NCBI GenBank assembly: GCA_903828255.1
Contig: CAIKLQ010000589.1
Location: 1 to 47,814, forward strand
Reading direction: 5' to 3'
Source of the DNA: an uncultured Verrucomicrobiota bacterium
Lineage (GTDB): Bacteria > Verrucomicrobiota > Verrucomicrobiia > Limisphaerales > JADLHS01
DNA length: 47,814 bases
Position numbers and translations under genes: made by a program. The notes beneath the pieces are model-generated. The model was not told the DNA's origin. It ran no database searches and was given only the letters and a program-made list of their open reading frames with translations. Below are positions 1-7,360 of the stretch, piece after piece (the first letter of the stretch is position 1; the number at the start of each line of letters is the position of its first letter).

Positions 1-12
1 CGGCGGCGTTCA

Positions 13-2118
13 TCAGAAATGCCGGGACCGCCGTTGCAACGCATTATGGAGTTCGTCCACGGCGGCTCGGACCAACGCGAACATAACGCCTTGGGCCTGC
101 GGGCCGGGCCGCAACTTTTTTGGCGCGGTGGACCCGGCCTGGAGAATTTCGTTCATGACCAGCAACATGAGGTTGGGCTGGGCGCAGCGTTGCGGAAACT
201 TGATCAATTTGTCCGGGGAACCAGCGCCCATCGCGGCCTCCAGTTCGTCGAGATTCTCGTGGAAGGCGCGTTCCAGGGCGGTAGCGTCCACTGCCGGCGC
301 GCGATGTCCCGGCGGCACCAATGCCAGTGACGCTTGCAACAGAAAGGGCATCATGAAGGAAAATTCAGCGTCCGAAAGCAGGTCCTCGGTCACATTGAAC
401 GCGTCATCAATCAACGTCAGGCCACTGGAATAAAGCGCTTCATTGGCCTCCGCCGCGCTACTAAAAGCGGCCATTCCATCGTCCATTCGTTTGGCCGCCG
501 CGGCCATGCTCAACGGCGTGCCGGGCAGCGCCGGCGCGGGCGGGAGATTCGGGTCACCCCCGGGATCGAGCAGCTCCTCGTCCGACAAATCGTCGTCGCT
601 CATCGGCTCCGCCGGCGGTGGACGCCACGGCGGCGGATCAAAAATGATTTCGGTCGCGCCCAGTTCGCGCAGCAACCAGTTGATGTCGGCGGTGTGGCCT
701 GTGGCCAGATTGCGCTCGTCGTGCCGACAGACGTGCTGCTTGAGCAGGCGAATCAAGCGCGGGCGCAAAGCCGGATCGGCGGCGGCTTCGCGTGGAGTTT
801 TGTTATCCAGGATGGGAATCTGAGCCTCCAGAAAGGCGCGGTCGGCGGCCTGCATCAATTCCAGTTCAGTGTCCGCGAGAGTCTGGCCCGCCGGCGGCAT
901 CGGCATGCGTGACGAAGCCATCAGGATTTTCTCCGGTTCTTCGAGCAGGCGGGGTGGAATGATGGACTCGTTCACGGACGGCTCCTTGGCGGCCAGCCTG
1001 GCGCTCAGGTCGTCAATTCGTTCGCCGGTCATCCGCACCGAGTCGCCGAGACATTGCTCGAACCTGGAGCGCAAGTCGGCGAACCGTTCACCGCCGAACC
1101 CTTCCAGCCGCCAGTGCGCCTGACCCAGCAACACGCGCCCGAGCACCGCGCGACCGCCGGCCGGGACGGCTTTGTTCGCCGGCTCCGCCTCGGCCAACCA
1201 CACGCGCGCTTCGGCGAAACCTTCCTGACGTTCCGCGTCCGCCAAGTCATCCATTTCCACATCGGGCAATTCATCCAGCCGCTGGCGACACGCGGCAAAG
1301 GGCGCTTGCAGTTCATAGACCGCCTTGCCGAAGCGGGCGTCCAGCCCGGCCAACATTCGCATTCGCCGCATCTGGTAGGTGGCTTGGAGGGCGTCGTCGA
1401 AGCGCACGAGGTTTTCCGCCAGCCAACGGCGCAGGGCCTCCGCCTCAGTCGGCCCGCCGAGATGCCGGACGATTTCCGTCACGATTTCCTCGGCCGGAAA
1501 CTGCGCCATCTCGGGAATAAAAACCGCCGTGCCATTCAAGCGCCAGTAATGGGGCAGCGGACAAATCCACGCCAGCACGCAGGCAAACCGCACCGCCACA
1601 CCGGCCAGACTGCGATCCTGAAAGCGCATCGGCGGTGCCTCGGGCGCGAGCAAATCCACCACCTCCACCTGCGCGTCGTCCCCCACGCGATGAATTTCCA
1701 GCAAAGCGATCCGCGTCTGCATCTTCGCGCGCAACCCCACTTGCTGATCGTTTTTCAACCCAGCAAAACCGGCCTGCTCCCAACGCTGGCAGCACGTCCG
1801 GCCATCCGCGTCCGGGGCGAAAAACAACTGCCAGGAGCACCACGCGTGCATGGCGTGCTGGCTCGGATGATGGGCCGCCAGTTGCAGCGCCTTCTGCATC
1901 GCGGCGCGATCCGGCGCGTGCTCCAGCAGGTAATTCATGGCTTTGTGATCCAGCCGGCCCTCGAGTTCGAGGAAGCGGGAATAATTGGCGGGCGCGAACG
2001 GATCATGCGGGCACGTCGCGGGGCAGGCGTAAGGATGGTGGCGTTTCGCCACGCACTCGGTGGCGGGAATTTCCCGTCCGACCGCCGGGCACGCGCGTTG
2101 TTTGGATGCTTTGCTCAT
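13..2118 (-). CDS. Uncharacterised 701-aa protein with N-terminal Cys/His cluster
   Basis: I do not recognise a full-length family. The N-terminus carries a possible metal-binding cluster: Cys10, Cys22, Cys32 and Cys36, with His27, His28 and His38 close by. A central stretch (about residues 430-490) begins PILDNKTPREAAADP and is followed by a helical segment. Similar 'KTPREAA-DP' stretches occur in SEC-C-linked and antitoxin-like proteins, but that is recollection, not proof. Residues about 500-540 are acidic and proline-rich and look like a linker. No signal peptide or membrane span is evident, so it is probably cytoplasmic. It is last in a minus-strand gene series, 75 bp after the GT9 gene. 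The ATG start at 2118 is followed at once by the Cys cluster, which supports it. Confidence 0.8.
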   Translation of the reverse strand: MSKASKQRACPAVGREIPATECVAKRHHPYACPATCPHDPFAPANYSRFLELEGRLDHKAMNYLLEHAPDRAAMQKALQLAAHHPSQHAMHAWCSWQLFFAPDADGRTCCQRWEQAGFAGLKNDQQVGLRAKMQTRIALLEIHRVGDDAQVEVVDLLAPEAPPMRFQDRSLAGVAVRFACVLAWICPLPHYWRLNGTAVFIPEMAQFPAEEIVTEIVRHLGGPTEAEALRRWLAENLVRFDDALQATYQMRRMRMLAGLDARFGKAVYELQAPFAACRQRLDELPDVEMDDLADAERQEGFAEARVWLAEAEPANKAVPAGGRAVLGRVLLGQAHWRLEGFGGERFADLRSRFEQCLGDSVRMTGERIDDLSARLAAKEPSVNESIIPPRLLEEPEKILMASSRMPMPPAGQTLADTELELMQAADRAFLEAQIPILDNKTPREAAADPALRPRLIRLLKQHVCRHDERNLATGHTADINWLLRELGATEIIFDPPPWRPPPAEPMSDDDLSDEELLDPGGDPNLPPAPALPGTPLSMAAAAKRMDDGMAAFSSAAEANEALYSSGLTLIDDAFNVTEDLLSDAEFSFMMPFLLQASLALVPPGHRAPAVDATALERAFHENLDELEAAMGAGSPDKLIKFPQRCAQPNLMLLVMNEILQAGSTAPKKLRPGPQAQGVMFALVRAAVDELHNALQRRSRHF

Positions 2119-2166
2119 CGTTGAACGGAAGAATGCCAGCGAGCGCGGCGGATGCCAGCCGTTTCA

Positions 2167-2180
2167 ACCGGGATCCCGGT
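2167..2180. repeat. 14-bp perfect palindrome between two minus-strand genes
   Basis: ACCGGGATCCCGGT reads the same on both strands. It lies 14 bp past the GT9 stop and about 50 bp before the 701-aa gene start. It could be an operator, part of a processing or termination structure, or chance in GC-rich DNA. No T-run follows it. Confidence 0.4.
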
Positions 2181-2193
2181 GCGTCCCCCGGGC

Positions 2194-3252
2194 CTACGTG
2201 CTGCCTTTGCGCGACTTCATTCCCGATGCAAGGCTAGAACTCAGAAGTTCGCTGCGAACCCGCGCGGCCACTGTGGCAGAAGAAATCGCCGTGAGACATT
2301 CCAGCGGTTGCGGCCAGGCACAACGCGATTTCATACATGGCGCGCAGGGCAACGGGTGTCGTAGGGCGCGAGAGAGCTGACCGTAAGGGCCGGTGCGGCG
2401 CGGCTCCGTCGGGCCGAAGAGCGAGAGCGTGGGTTTGCCGAGCGCTGCCGCCGCGTGCGCCGGCCCGGTGTCGTTGGTGACCACCAACTCGCACCGGCGC
2501 AGCCATTCGATCATTTCCAGCAACGAGGTCTGGCCCGCCAGATTGAGGCAACGGTCCGGCGCGGCGGCGGAAATGATTTTCCCCAGCGGTTGGTCGTCGC
2601 CGCCACCGAGGATGACGAAGCGCACCTCCGAAAAATCCCGGGCGGTCGCCCGCACCAATTCGGCGAAATGCCCGGCGGGCCAGCGTTTGTTCTGCCATCG
2701 GGCGCCCGGTTGCAGCGCTATCCAGCGGCCGGCCTCGGTTGGCCATTTTGATTTTACGTCCGCCGCCACGGCGGGACGTTCCGGCAACCAGGTGAAATTC
2801 CCGTCCACCGGCACGCTGAGCCGCGTCAGCACGGCGAGATACCAATCCACGGCATGGGTGTGATACGACGCGCGCGGCACGATCACGTCGTAAAGCGCCC
2901 GCGCCCCTTCGCGGGCTTCATCGAGACCGACAAGTAATTGGCCATTGGTCAGCCACGCGAACGCGCTACTGCGCGCGAGCCCTTGCAGGTCAATCACCCA
3001 GTCGTAATTCTGTGCCCGCAGCCAGCGCACGCTGCGCCACATTTCCGGCCAGTGAAGCGGCGACGCCCAACGCTGGCGTTCGAACCGCACCACGCCCGCC
3101 AGATCGGGGTCGCCTGCGAGCAGGGGTGCCAGTCGGGAATCAATCCACCAGTGAATCGTCGCGAGCGGCTGATGTCGCTTGAGCAGCCGCAGCACTGGCA
3201 AGGCTTGGATCACGTCGCCCAACGAACTGGGCTTAAGGATGAGGATTTTCAA
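2194..3252 (-). CDS. Glycosyltransferase family 9 (heptosyltransferase-like)
   Basis: This is a GT-B fold ADP-heptose:LPS heptosyltransferase-like enzyme of 352 aa. The N-terminal KILILKPSSLGDVIQALP is the classic GT9 start, and the C-terminal half has the donor-site pattern LVVTNDTGPAHAAAALGKPTLSLFG. The C-terminus keeps the cysteine-rich PCAPCMKSRC...LEC segment seen in many GT9 members. I chose the TTG at 3252 because KILI follows it immediately and GGAG lies 9 nt upstream. A further TTG at 3267 would add five non-conserved residues. It probably adds a sugar to lipid A core or another envelope glycan on the cytoplasmic face of the inner membrane. Which sugar cannot be told from sequence. 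Confidence 0.9.
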   Translation of the reverse strand: MKILILKPSSLGDVIQALPVLRLLKRHQPLATIHWWIDSRLAPLLAGDPDLAGVVRFERQRWASPLHWPEMWRSVRWLRAQNYDWVIDLQGLARSSAFAWLTNGQLLVGLDEAREGARALYDVIVPRASYHTHAVDWYLAVLTRLSVPVDGNFTWLPERPAVAADVKSKWPTEAGRWIALQPGARWQNKRWPAGHFAELVRATARDFSEVRFVILGGGDDQPLGKIISAAAPDRCLNLAGQTSLLEMIEWLRRCELVVTNDTGPAHAAAALGKPTLSLFGPTEPRRTGPYGQLSRALRHPLPCAPCMKSRCAWPQPLECLTAISSATVAARVRSELLSSSLASGMKSRKGST

Positions 3253-3261
3253 AACACCAAA

Positions 3262-3265
3262 CTCC
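3262..3265 (-). promoter_or_regulatory. GGAG ribosome binding site selecting TTG start of GT9 gene
   Basis: GGAG on the minus strand lies 9 nt upstream of the TTG at 3252, a good Shine-Dalgarno distance. It overlaps the alternative TTG at 3267, which argues against that start. Confidence 0.55.
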
Positions 3266-3302
3266 AAGGGCCAACCCTGCTGTTACGCGCTGCGTTGGAC
3301 GG

Positions 3303-3317
3303 GTCGGACCTGTCGGA
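3303..3317. repeat. Short direct repeat GTCGGA-CCT-GTCGGA
   Basis: Two GTCGGA units 3 bp apart lie in the 158-bp spacer between the GT9 and phosphoesterase genes, and a related GACGGA follows. It is one of several short-period repeat patches in this window. Confidence 0.35.
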
Positions 3318-3425
3318 TCTTTGGGACGGATCGCGCACAGGGCTCGTGAACGTGTGAACTTGGTGCTGCTCAGGAATGTCTGCTTGCGGCGGCGCGGGCG
3401 GGGGCGAGGGGGCGCAGCCAGCGGG

Positions 3426-4148
3426 TTATCTGCCGTACGCCAGCCGTTCGGCCAGCCGGGGCGGCAAACCCGCCGCGAGGACTTTTTTCTGGACCGCAGG
3501 GATGTCGTAATCCAGCCGGCGCAATTCGATCGTGCCTTCGTCAACATCGTACACCACGTAGCCGCATTTGGGATTGTTGTCGCGCGGCTGCCCAACGGCG
3601 CCGACGTTCACAAAATATTTCTTGTTCGGCTCGACCTTGAACTTGGAATACGTGCCGCCCCGGACCAGGGTATCGCGCATGAACGCCACGGGCACATGGG
3701 TGTGGCCGAAGAAGCACACGGAGGTGTTCTGGTAGGTAAAGCTGGCCGCGGCGGCGAGCTTGTCGAACACGTAACCCCAGCGCTGGGGCGCATCGAGCGT
3801 CGCATGGACGATGGTAAAGCTCGTGACCATGCGCTGATACTTGAGATCGCGCAACCATTGCCGGTCTTCAACCGTGAGTTGCCGGCGCGTCCAATTCACC
3901 GCCTCGGCCGCGGCCGGGTTGAAGCCGTCCAGCGGATCTTCCGAGGAGCAGTATTCATCGTGATTGCCTTTGACCACGGGCCAGCCCTTTTGCCGCACGA
4001 TGTCCAGGCACTCCTTGGGATTCGCGTTGTAGCCCACCACGTCGCCCAAACACGCGACGTGAGTACACTTTTGCTGTTCAATGTCCGCGAGCACGACCTG
4101 AAACGCTTCCAGGTTGGCGTGAATATCAGCTATGATGGCAAACTTCAT
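3426..4148 (-). CDS. Metallophosphoesterase, YfcE/calcineurin-like
   Basis: This 240-aa cytoplasmic protein has the full set of calcineurin-like phosphoesterase metal ligands. They are DIH (Asp8, His10), GDVVG (Asp36), GNHD (Asn62, His63), a histidine in IVHATL (His115) and FGHTH (His149, His151). Together they build a two-metal site for phosphomonoester or phosphodiester hydrolysis. The length and the closing region with NVGAVGQPRD match single-domain prokaryotic members. The substrate is unknown. It starts 6 bp after the acylphosphatase stop, so the two are probably co-transcribed as small phosphohydrolases. The ATG at 4148 begins directly at the conserved first strand. Confidence 0.92.
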   Translation of the reverse strand: MKFAIIADIHANLEAFQVVLADIEQQKCTHVACLGDVVGYNANPKECLDIVRQKGWPVVKGNHDEYCSSEDPLDGFNPAAAEAVNWTRRQLTVEDRQWLRDLKYQRMVTSFTIVHATLDAPQRWGYVFDKLAAAASFTYQNTSVCFFGHTHVPVAFMRDTLVRGGTYSKFKVEPNKKYFVNVGAVGQPRDNNPKCGYVVYDVDEGTIELRRLDYDIPAVQKKVLAAGLPPRLAERLAYGR

Positions 4149-4154
4149 TAGGTT

Positions 4155-4433
4155 CTATCTCGCAATCTCAAAACCGCGCCCGCCGCCCTGCGCCTCGTTC
4201 CATTCGACTTGTTCGTCGCGGATGAAGTGGGCCAGTCCTTCGTCACGAATCGCCGTCTGAAAGGCTTGCAACTCCGCCACCTCGCCCTCGGCCACCAGTT
4301 CGACCCGGCCATCGGGCAAATTTCGCACTGTGCCCGCCAATTCAAATCCCGCGGCCAACCGCTTGACCGTGTAGCGAAAGCCAACGCCCTGGACCCGGCC
4401 GGAATAAAAAATTTGCATCCGGCGCCGGCCCAT
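4155..4433 (-). CDS. acyP: Acylphosphatase
   Basis: This is a small cytoplasmic enzyme that hydrolyses acyl phosphates. The signature YSGRVQGVGFRYTV is present with the phosphate-binding loop and catalytic Arg20, and Asn38 in TVRNLPDG is the second catalytic residue (Arg23/Asn41 in the mammalian numbering). At 92 aa from the ATG at 4433 it fits the family size. That start has GAAAGAG about 11 nt upstream. The in-frame ATG at 4418 is also possible, and an upstream one at 4469 looks too early. The metallophosphoesterase gene follows within 6 bp. Confidence 0.92.
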   Translation of the reverse strand: MGRRRMQIFYSGRVQGVGFRYTVKRLAAGFELAGTVRNLPDGRVELVAEGEVAELQAFQTAIRDEGLAHFIRDEQVEWNEAQGGGRGFEIAR

Positions 4434-4533
4434 TGTTCTGGTAACTCTTTCGCTTGCCATCTGTGGCATGGCGGAATGAAGCCAAACCGGGGGCGCAGAA
4501 GCAATGTTTTTCGCGCCGCCGCAGGCCGAGGCC

Positions 4534-4553
4534 AGAAGTCGGAAGTCGAGGTC
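4534..4553. repeat. Heptad-type repeat AGAAGTCGGAAGTCGAGGTC
   Basis: A 7-bp periodic patch (GAAGTCG twice, then AGGTC) lies in the spacer between the acylphosphatase and BI-1 genes. A related patch, CTGAAGTCTGAGGTAGGAAG, is at 5535-5554. I see no coding content. Confidence 0.45.
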
Positions 4554-4577
4554 CGCCCTCTGACCGCCGACCGCGGC

Positions 4578-5276
4578 TCAGCGCCGCGACATCAGCAACC
4601 GCAGCACATACCAGAACATAAGGGCCACCGAGGCGAACAGTTCCAACGCCGCCGCCACATAGCGATCTTCCGGGTAATGATGCAGCACGTTTGACGTATC
4701 ATACAGGATCGCCGCGCCGGCCAGCGCCACCATCGCCACTGAGAAGTAAGTGCCCAGTTGAAATCCGAAAATTGCGCCCCCCACGACCAACACCAACGCA
4801 ATAATGCCGCCCCACATCAGAATGCCGCGCAGGAAGGAGAAATCTTTGCGGGTGAAAAACACGACGAGCGTCAACGCGGCGAATGCAAGCAGCGTGATCG
4901 CCGCCGCGCTCGTGATGGCCCCCGGCGCGTATTTGTCGGCCATCCAGAGCAACGGCACAAAAATGATCGCCTGCGCCACCACGTAACCAGCGAGCGCTGC
5001 GTATTGGGCGGGCTTCGTGCCAGCTCGATGCACCACGCTCCGGGCCAGCCAGGAAACCACCACAAACCCACCGAGGACCAGCAGCCAGGAAGTGCCCAGC
5101 ATCGCCTTGGCCATAGGCTCCGCCCATCCAGCCTTAAACAGAAAAATTTCGAGCAGCGTGAATACCGAAATGGCGCCGAACAGGTGGTTGTAAGTCCGCG
5201 AGATAAACTGACCGCGCGACTTTTCGCCGAGTTCGATGACTGGAATGGCGGACTGGTAAGATTGGTTGTCGTTCAT
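4578..5276 (-). CDS. Bax inhibitor-1/YccA family membrane protein
   Basis: This 232-aa inner-membrane protein has about seven hydrophobic segments, matching the BI-1 (UPF0005) family. The first cytoplasmic stretch FISRTYNHLFGAISVFT and the late segment ALAGAAILYDTSNVLHHYPEDRYVAAALELFASVALMF (quoted in part in family descriptions as the ILYDT and ALxLF-x-dxxxLF region) are characteristic. Family members are linked to ion leak and membrane-protease homeostasis (YccA with FtsH in E. coli). The precise role here is unknown. It stands alone, with a 348-bp gene-free stretch upstream that should hold its promoter. AGG lies about 8 nt before the ATG. Confidence 0.9.
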   Translation of the reverse strand: MNDNQSYQSAIPVIELGEKSRGQFISRTYNHLFGAISVFTLLEIFLFKAGWAEPMAKAMLGTSWLLVLGGFVVVSWLARSVVHRAGTKPAQYAALAGYVVAQAIIFVPLLWMADKYAPGAITSAAAITLLAFAALTLVVFFTRKDFSFLRGILMWGGIIALVLVVGGAIFGFQLGTYFSVAMVALAGAAILYDTSNVLHHYPEDRYVAAALELFASVALMFWYVLRLLMSRR

Positions 5277-5624
5277 ATTTTGCCTGATTCAAAACTGCAT
5301 GTTTTCGCTGACTGCTTCCCGCACCACGTCTGACCTGAAAACCCTCAACGGTTGGTCGCTCGCAGCCGGTGGGAGCATACGAATGGGTCAGCGGCTGTCA
5401 ACGGAATGTCACGGCGTGGCGCGAATCGCGACGCGAACCTCCGGCTTGCGGTTGGGTCGCCGACCTTTCAGGTTGGCGGAACTTGGCCTGGCCGGATGCG
5501 CGGCACCAAGCTGGAGGCTGGCCGGGCATTGAACCTGAAGTCTGAGGTAGGAAGCATGTCGCTGCCGGCCGACGCGCTGACTTTGGCGGCGGCGCGCGGG
5601 TCGGTTACCCGCCGCGGCGGACGG
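5277..5624. other. 348-bp gene-free region with short stem-loop and repeat patch
   Basis: No credible gene is seen. It contains a compact stem-loop at 5459-5477: GCCGACCT, loop TTC, AGGTTGGC, with one G-T wobble. A repeat patch CTGAAGTCTGAGGTAGGAAG at 5535-5554 resembles the one at 4534-4553. The promoter of the BI-1 gene must lie near 5280-5350, but I see no confident -35/-10 pair. Confidence 0.5.
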
Positions 5625-6185
5625 CTAATTCCAGGACAAATCTTCCGGGGTCTGCGCGCGGAGTTTGTTGCGCCAACCGCCTTTGCGGGTGAGCACTGCG
5701 GCCCAGAGTTTCTCGGGCGGGGTGTCGAACACGAGTTCGAGCGAGGCGGGAAAAGTCAACCAGGCCTTCCGGCGCATTTCGTCTTCAAGCTGGCCCCCGC
5801 TCCAACCTGCGTAGCCGGCGAAGAGCCGCACTTTTTTCGTCGGCGAAAACGATTCCCCGATGTCCACCAGTTCGTCGAGCAAATGGCCCAGCCCCAAATT
5901 CGGCATCACGTTGGCGCCAGGGATGAAAGCGTCCGAGTGCAGAAAGCTCAAGGCCGTCGGTTGCACCGGGCCGCCGAGATAGAGCGGGCTTTCCTTCAAC
6001 AGATCCGGCAGATCCGCCACGATCATTTCGCCGACCTTCCGGCCGGTGTTGCGATTGAGCACGAGGCCGAAGGCCCCCTCGGCACTGTGCTGACAGACCA
6101 GCACGACCGTGTGTTGGAAAAACCCCTGCAACTGCCCGCTGTCGAGCAGTAACTGGCCCTGCACAAATTTTGACTTCTCCGACAT
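5625..6185 (-). CDS. YqgE/AlgH family protein (UPF0301)
   Basis: This 186-aa protein matches the UPF0301 family. It has GQLLLDSGQLQGFFQHTVVLVCQHSAEGAFGLVLNR (N-terminal half, residues about 8-43; quoted here only as the family landmark around QHSAEGAFGLVLNR), YLGGPVQ, and the ARFFxGYAGWxxGQLExE-type segment as RLFAGYAGWSGGQLEDEM. The biochemical function is not established; AlgH in Pseudomonas affects alginate regulation. I used the ATG at 6185 (MSEKSKF) because the longer in-frame start adds 14 unconserved residues. It is divergent from the 39-codon lipoprotein gene, with only 61 bp between the two starts. Confidence 0.92.
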   Translation of the reverse strand: MSEKSKFVQGQLLLDSGQLQGFFQHTVVLVCQHSAEGAFGLVLNRNTGRKVGEMIVADLPDLLKESPLYLGGPVQPTALSFLHSDAFIPGANVMPNLGLGHLLDELVDIGESFSPTKKVRLFAGYAGWSGGQLEDEMRRKAWLTFPASLELVFDTPPEKLWAAVLTRKGGWRNKLRAQTPEDLSWN

Positions 6186-6246
6186 AATGACGGGCCACAC
6201 CGTGCCACACGCTTGCCGTGCCGACAATCTCGATTAAACTGCGGCC

Positions 6247-6366
6247 ATGTCAAAAATCGCTTTGTTGTTTCTGCTTCTGGCGGTACTGGCCGGCGCGTCT
6301 GGTTGCAAGTCGTCCTCCGGCAGCCGCGAGTACCTTCCCGGCAAAGGCTGGAAGACCAACGGCTAA
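6247..6366 (+). CDS. Very small lipoprotein, 39 aa
   Basis: An ATG at 6247 opens a 39-aa frame ending TAA at 6364-6366. It has Met-Ser-Lys, a hydrophobic run IALLFLLLAVLAGASG, then Cys20, which fits a lipobox of the form A-S-G-C, followed by a polar tail KSSSGSREYLPGKGWKTNG. The mature lipopeptide would be 20 residues. The start lies 61 bp from the divergent YqgE gene, leaving room for a promoter, though no clear Shine-Dalgarno is visible. It resembles entericidin-type or other tiny envelope lipoproteins in layout only. Homology cannot be judged here. The clean signal-lipobox-tail structure is what makes it credible. Confidence 0.6.
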   Translation: MSKIALLFLLLAVLAGASGCKSSSGSREYLPGKGWKTNG

Positions 6367-7086
6367 GCCAGGTCCAGGTAGTTGAACCCGCACTTCGAAA
6401 CGGAAGCGGTTTCTCTTCTGGCCGGGTCGCTGGCTTCACTGGCGATCGGCGCGGATGCCGGGGATTGCGCCCCGGCACCCTCCCACCCCACCGGACGGAC
6501 GGTTCGCTCGCCTCCGGCGGTTGGACCTTCGAGAGATCTTCCTGCTCGGCGACGCAGACCGGTGACTTCAGAACACGCCGGCGGGTTGAGCGCCCGCTGC
6601 GGGTAGCCCGGCGTTGGTCGGGCTGGGGGCGTGACCGTAGTTGTCGCGCCCCACTACTTCGTTCTTTGTTTTGGTATCGGATCCAGTCCTTCGATTTGGG
6701 CTCCTTCGGTCGGACGTTTGCCTGCCGTCCTTGCGCGCCGGCGACTTGCGATGACAACGCAACGCGGCTCGACGTCAATCCGGGGCTGCTCCTGCGTTAC
6801 GACCGAATGGACCTGCTCGCTGCGCGTCGCGGATGAAGTCGGTCGCCCTGGTGGCGTTGACGGTCTGTGAGAGCTCGTACCCGCCAACGACTAGACCTCG
6901 CTCCCCCCGCCAACCGAAAGGCCAAGACACCCAGCGGCGAGGATCACGCCGGCTTCCTCGTTGCCGAAGTGCGGGAGCTGGGAACAACGGTGGCGGCGCT
7001 GAAACATCTTGGCCTTGGATTACAGCCGGGGAAGTGGCGAAATCCAATTGTCTTTCGGCTGAATAGGTGCTGAAATTCAACCCAAC
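6367..7086. other. 720-bp stretch without a recognisable gene
   Basis: Open frames here are short, arginine-rich and lack any family pattern, so I read it as non-coding or decayed DNA. It is followed by two recognisable gene relics (7087-7269 and 7279-7338), so the whole 1-kb interval may be a graveyard of accessory genes between the lipoprotein gene and addB. No tRNA cloverleaf or strong terminator was seen. Confidence 0.5.
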
Positions 7087-7269
7087 TTGAAGAGGAACGC
7101 GCAAACATCGTTGTCCGAGTGGTGGGATCGTCCCGGTCGCAAGCCATTGGTTTTGCGGGGAGCGCGACAGGCGGGCAAGCCGTATCTGGTCGAGGATTGG
7201 GCAACGGAGACTTTCGAGTCGGTGATGACCGAAGCATTTCAGCCCGGAGGGAAGTCGGTTCGCAAATAG
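7087..7269 (+). pseudogene. Relic of an AAA ATPase (DUF4143-type, COG1373) N-terminus
   Basis: The frame reads KRNAQTSLSEWWD, then RKPLVLRGARQAGKPYLVEDWA, the typical start of the archaeal-type ATPase/DUF4143 family (usually ...LRGARQVGKT/S...). The Walker A here ends GKP instead of GKS/T, and family resemblance stops after about 45 residues. A stop follows at 7267-7269, where a complete member would have about 400 aa. I take it as a 5' fragment of a deleted gene. Confidence 0.6.
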
Positions 7270-7278
7270 GCGCAAATC

Positions 7279-7338
7279 ATGGCCACCATTTCCATCAAAG
7301 ATTTGCGCGCCCTGCCGGAGCAGGTCAGCCGTGGATGA
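7279..7338 (+). pseudogene. Possible relic of a Phd/YefM-type antitoxin start
   Basis: A 19-codon frame reads MATISIKDLRALPEQVSRG. The first ten residues look like the N-terminus of Phd/YefM-type antitoxins (M-x-T-I-S-I-K-E/D-L-R-A). It stops within the addB leader. It is short enough to be coincidence. Confidence 0.25.
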
Positions 7339-7360
7339 GATCCCGGACAAAACCGTAAAC

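Noticed and set aside
1054-2124. 356-codon plus-strand frame opposite the 701-aa gene
   Set aside because: Arginine/histidine-rich shadow frame. The minus-strand frame is longer, starts cleanly and fits the operon direction.
3303-5554. Short repeats as a CRISPR array
   Set aside because: Units are far too short, not regularly spaced and have no spacers; no cas genes are present.
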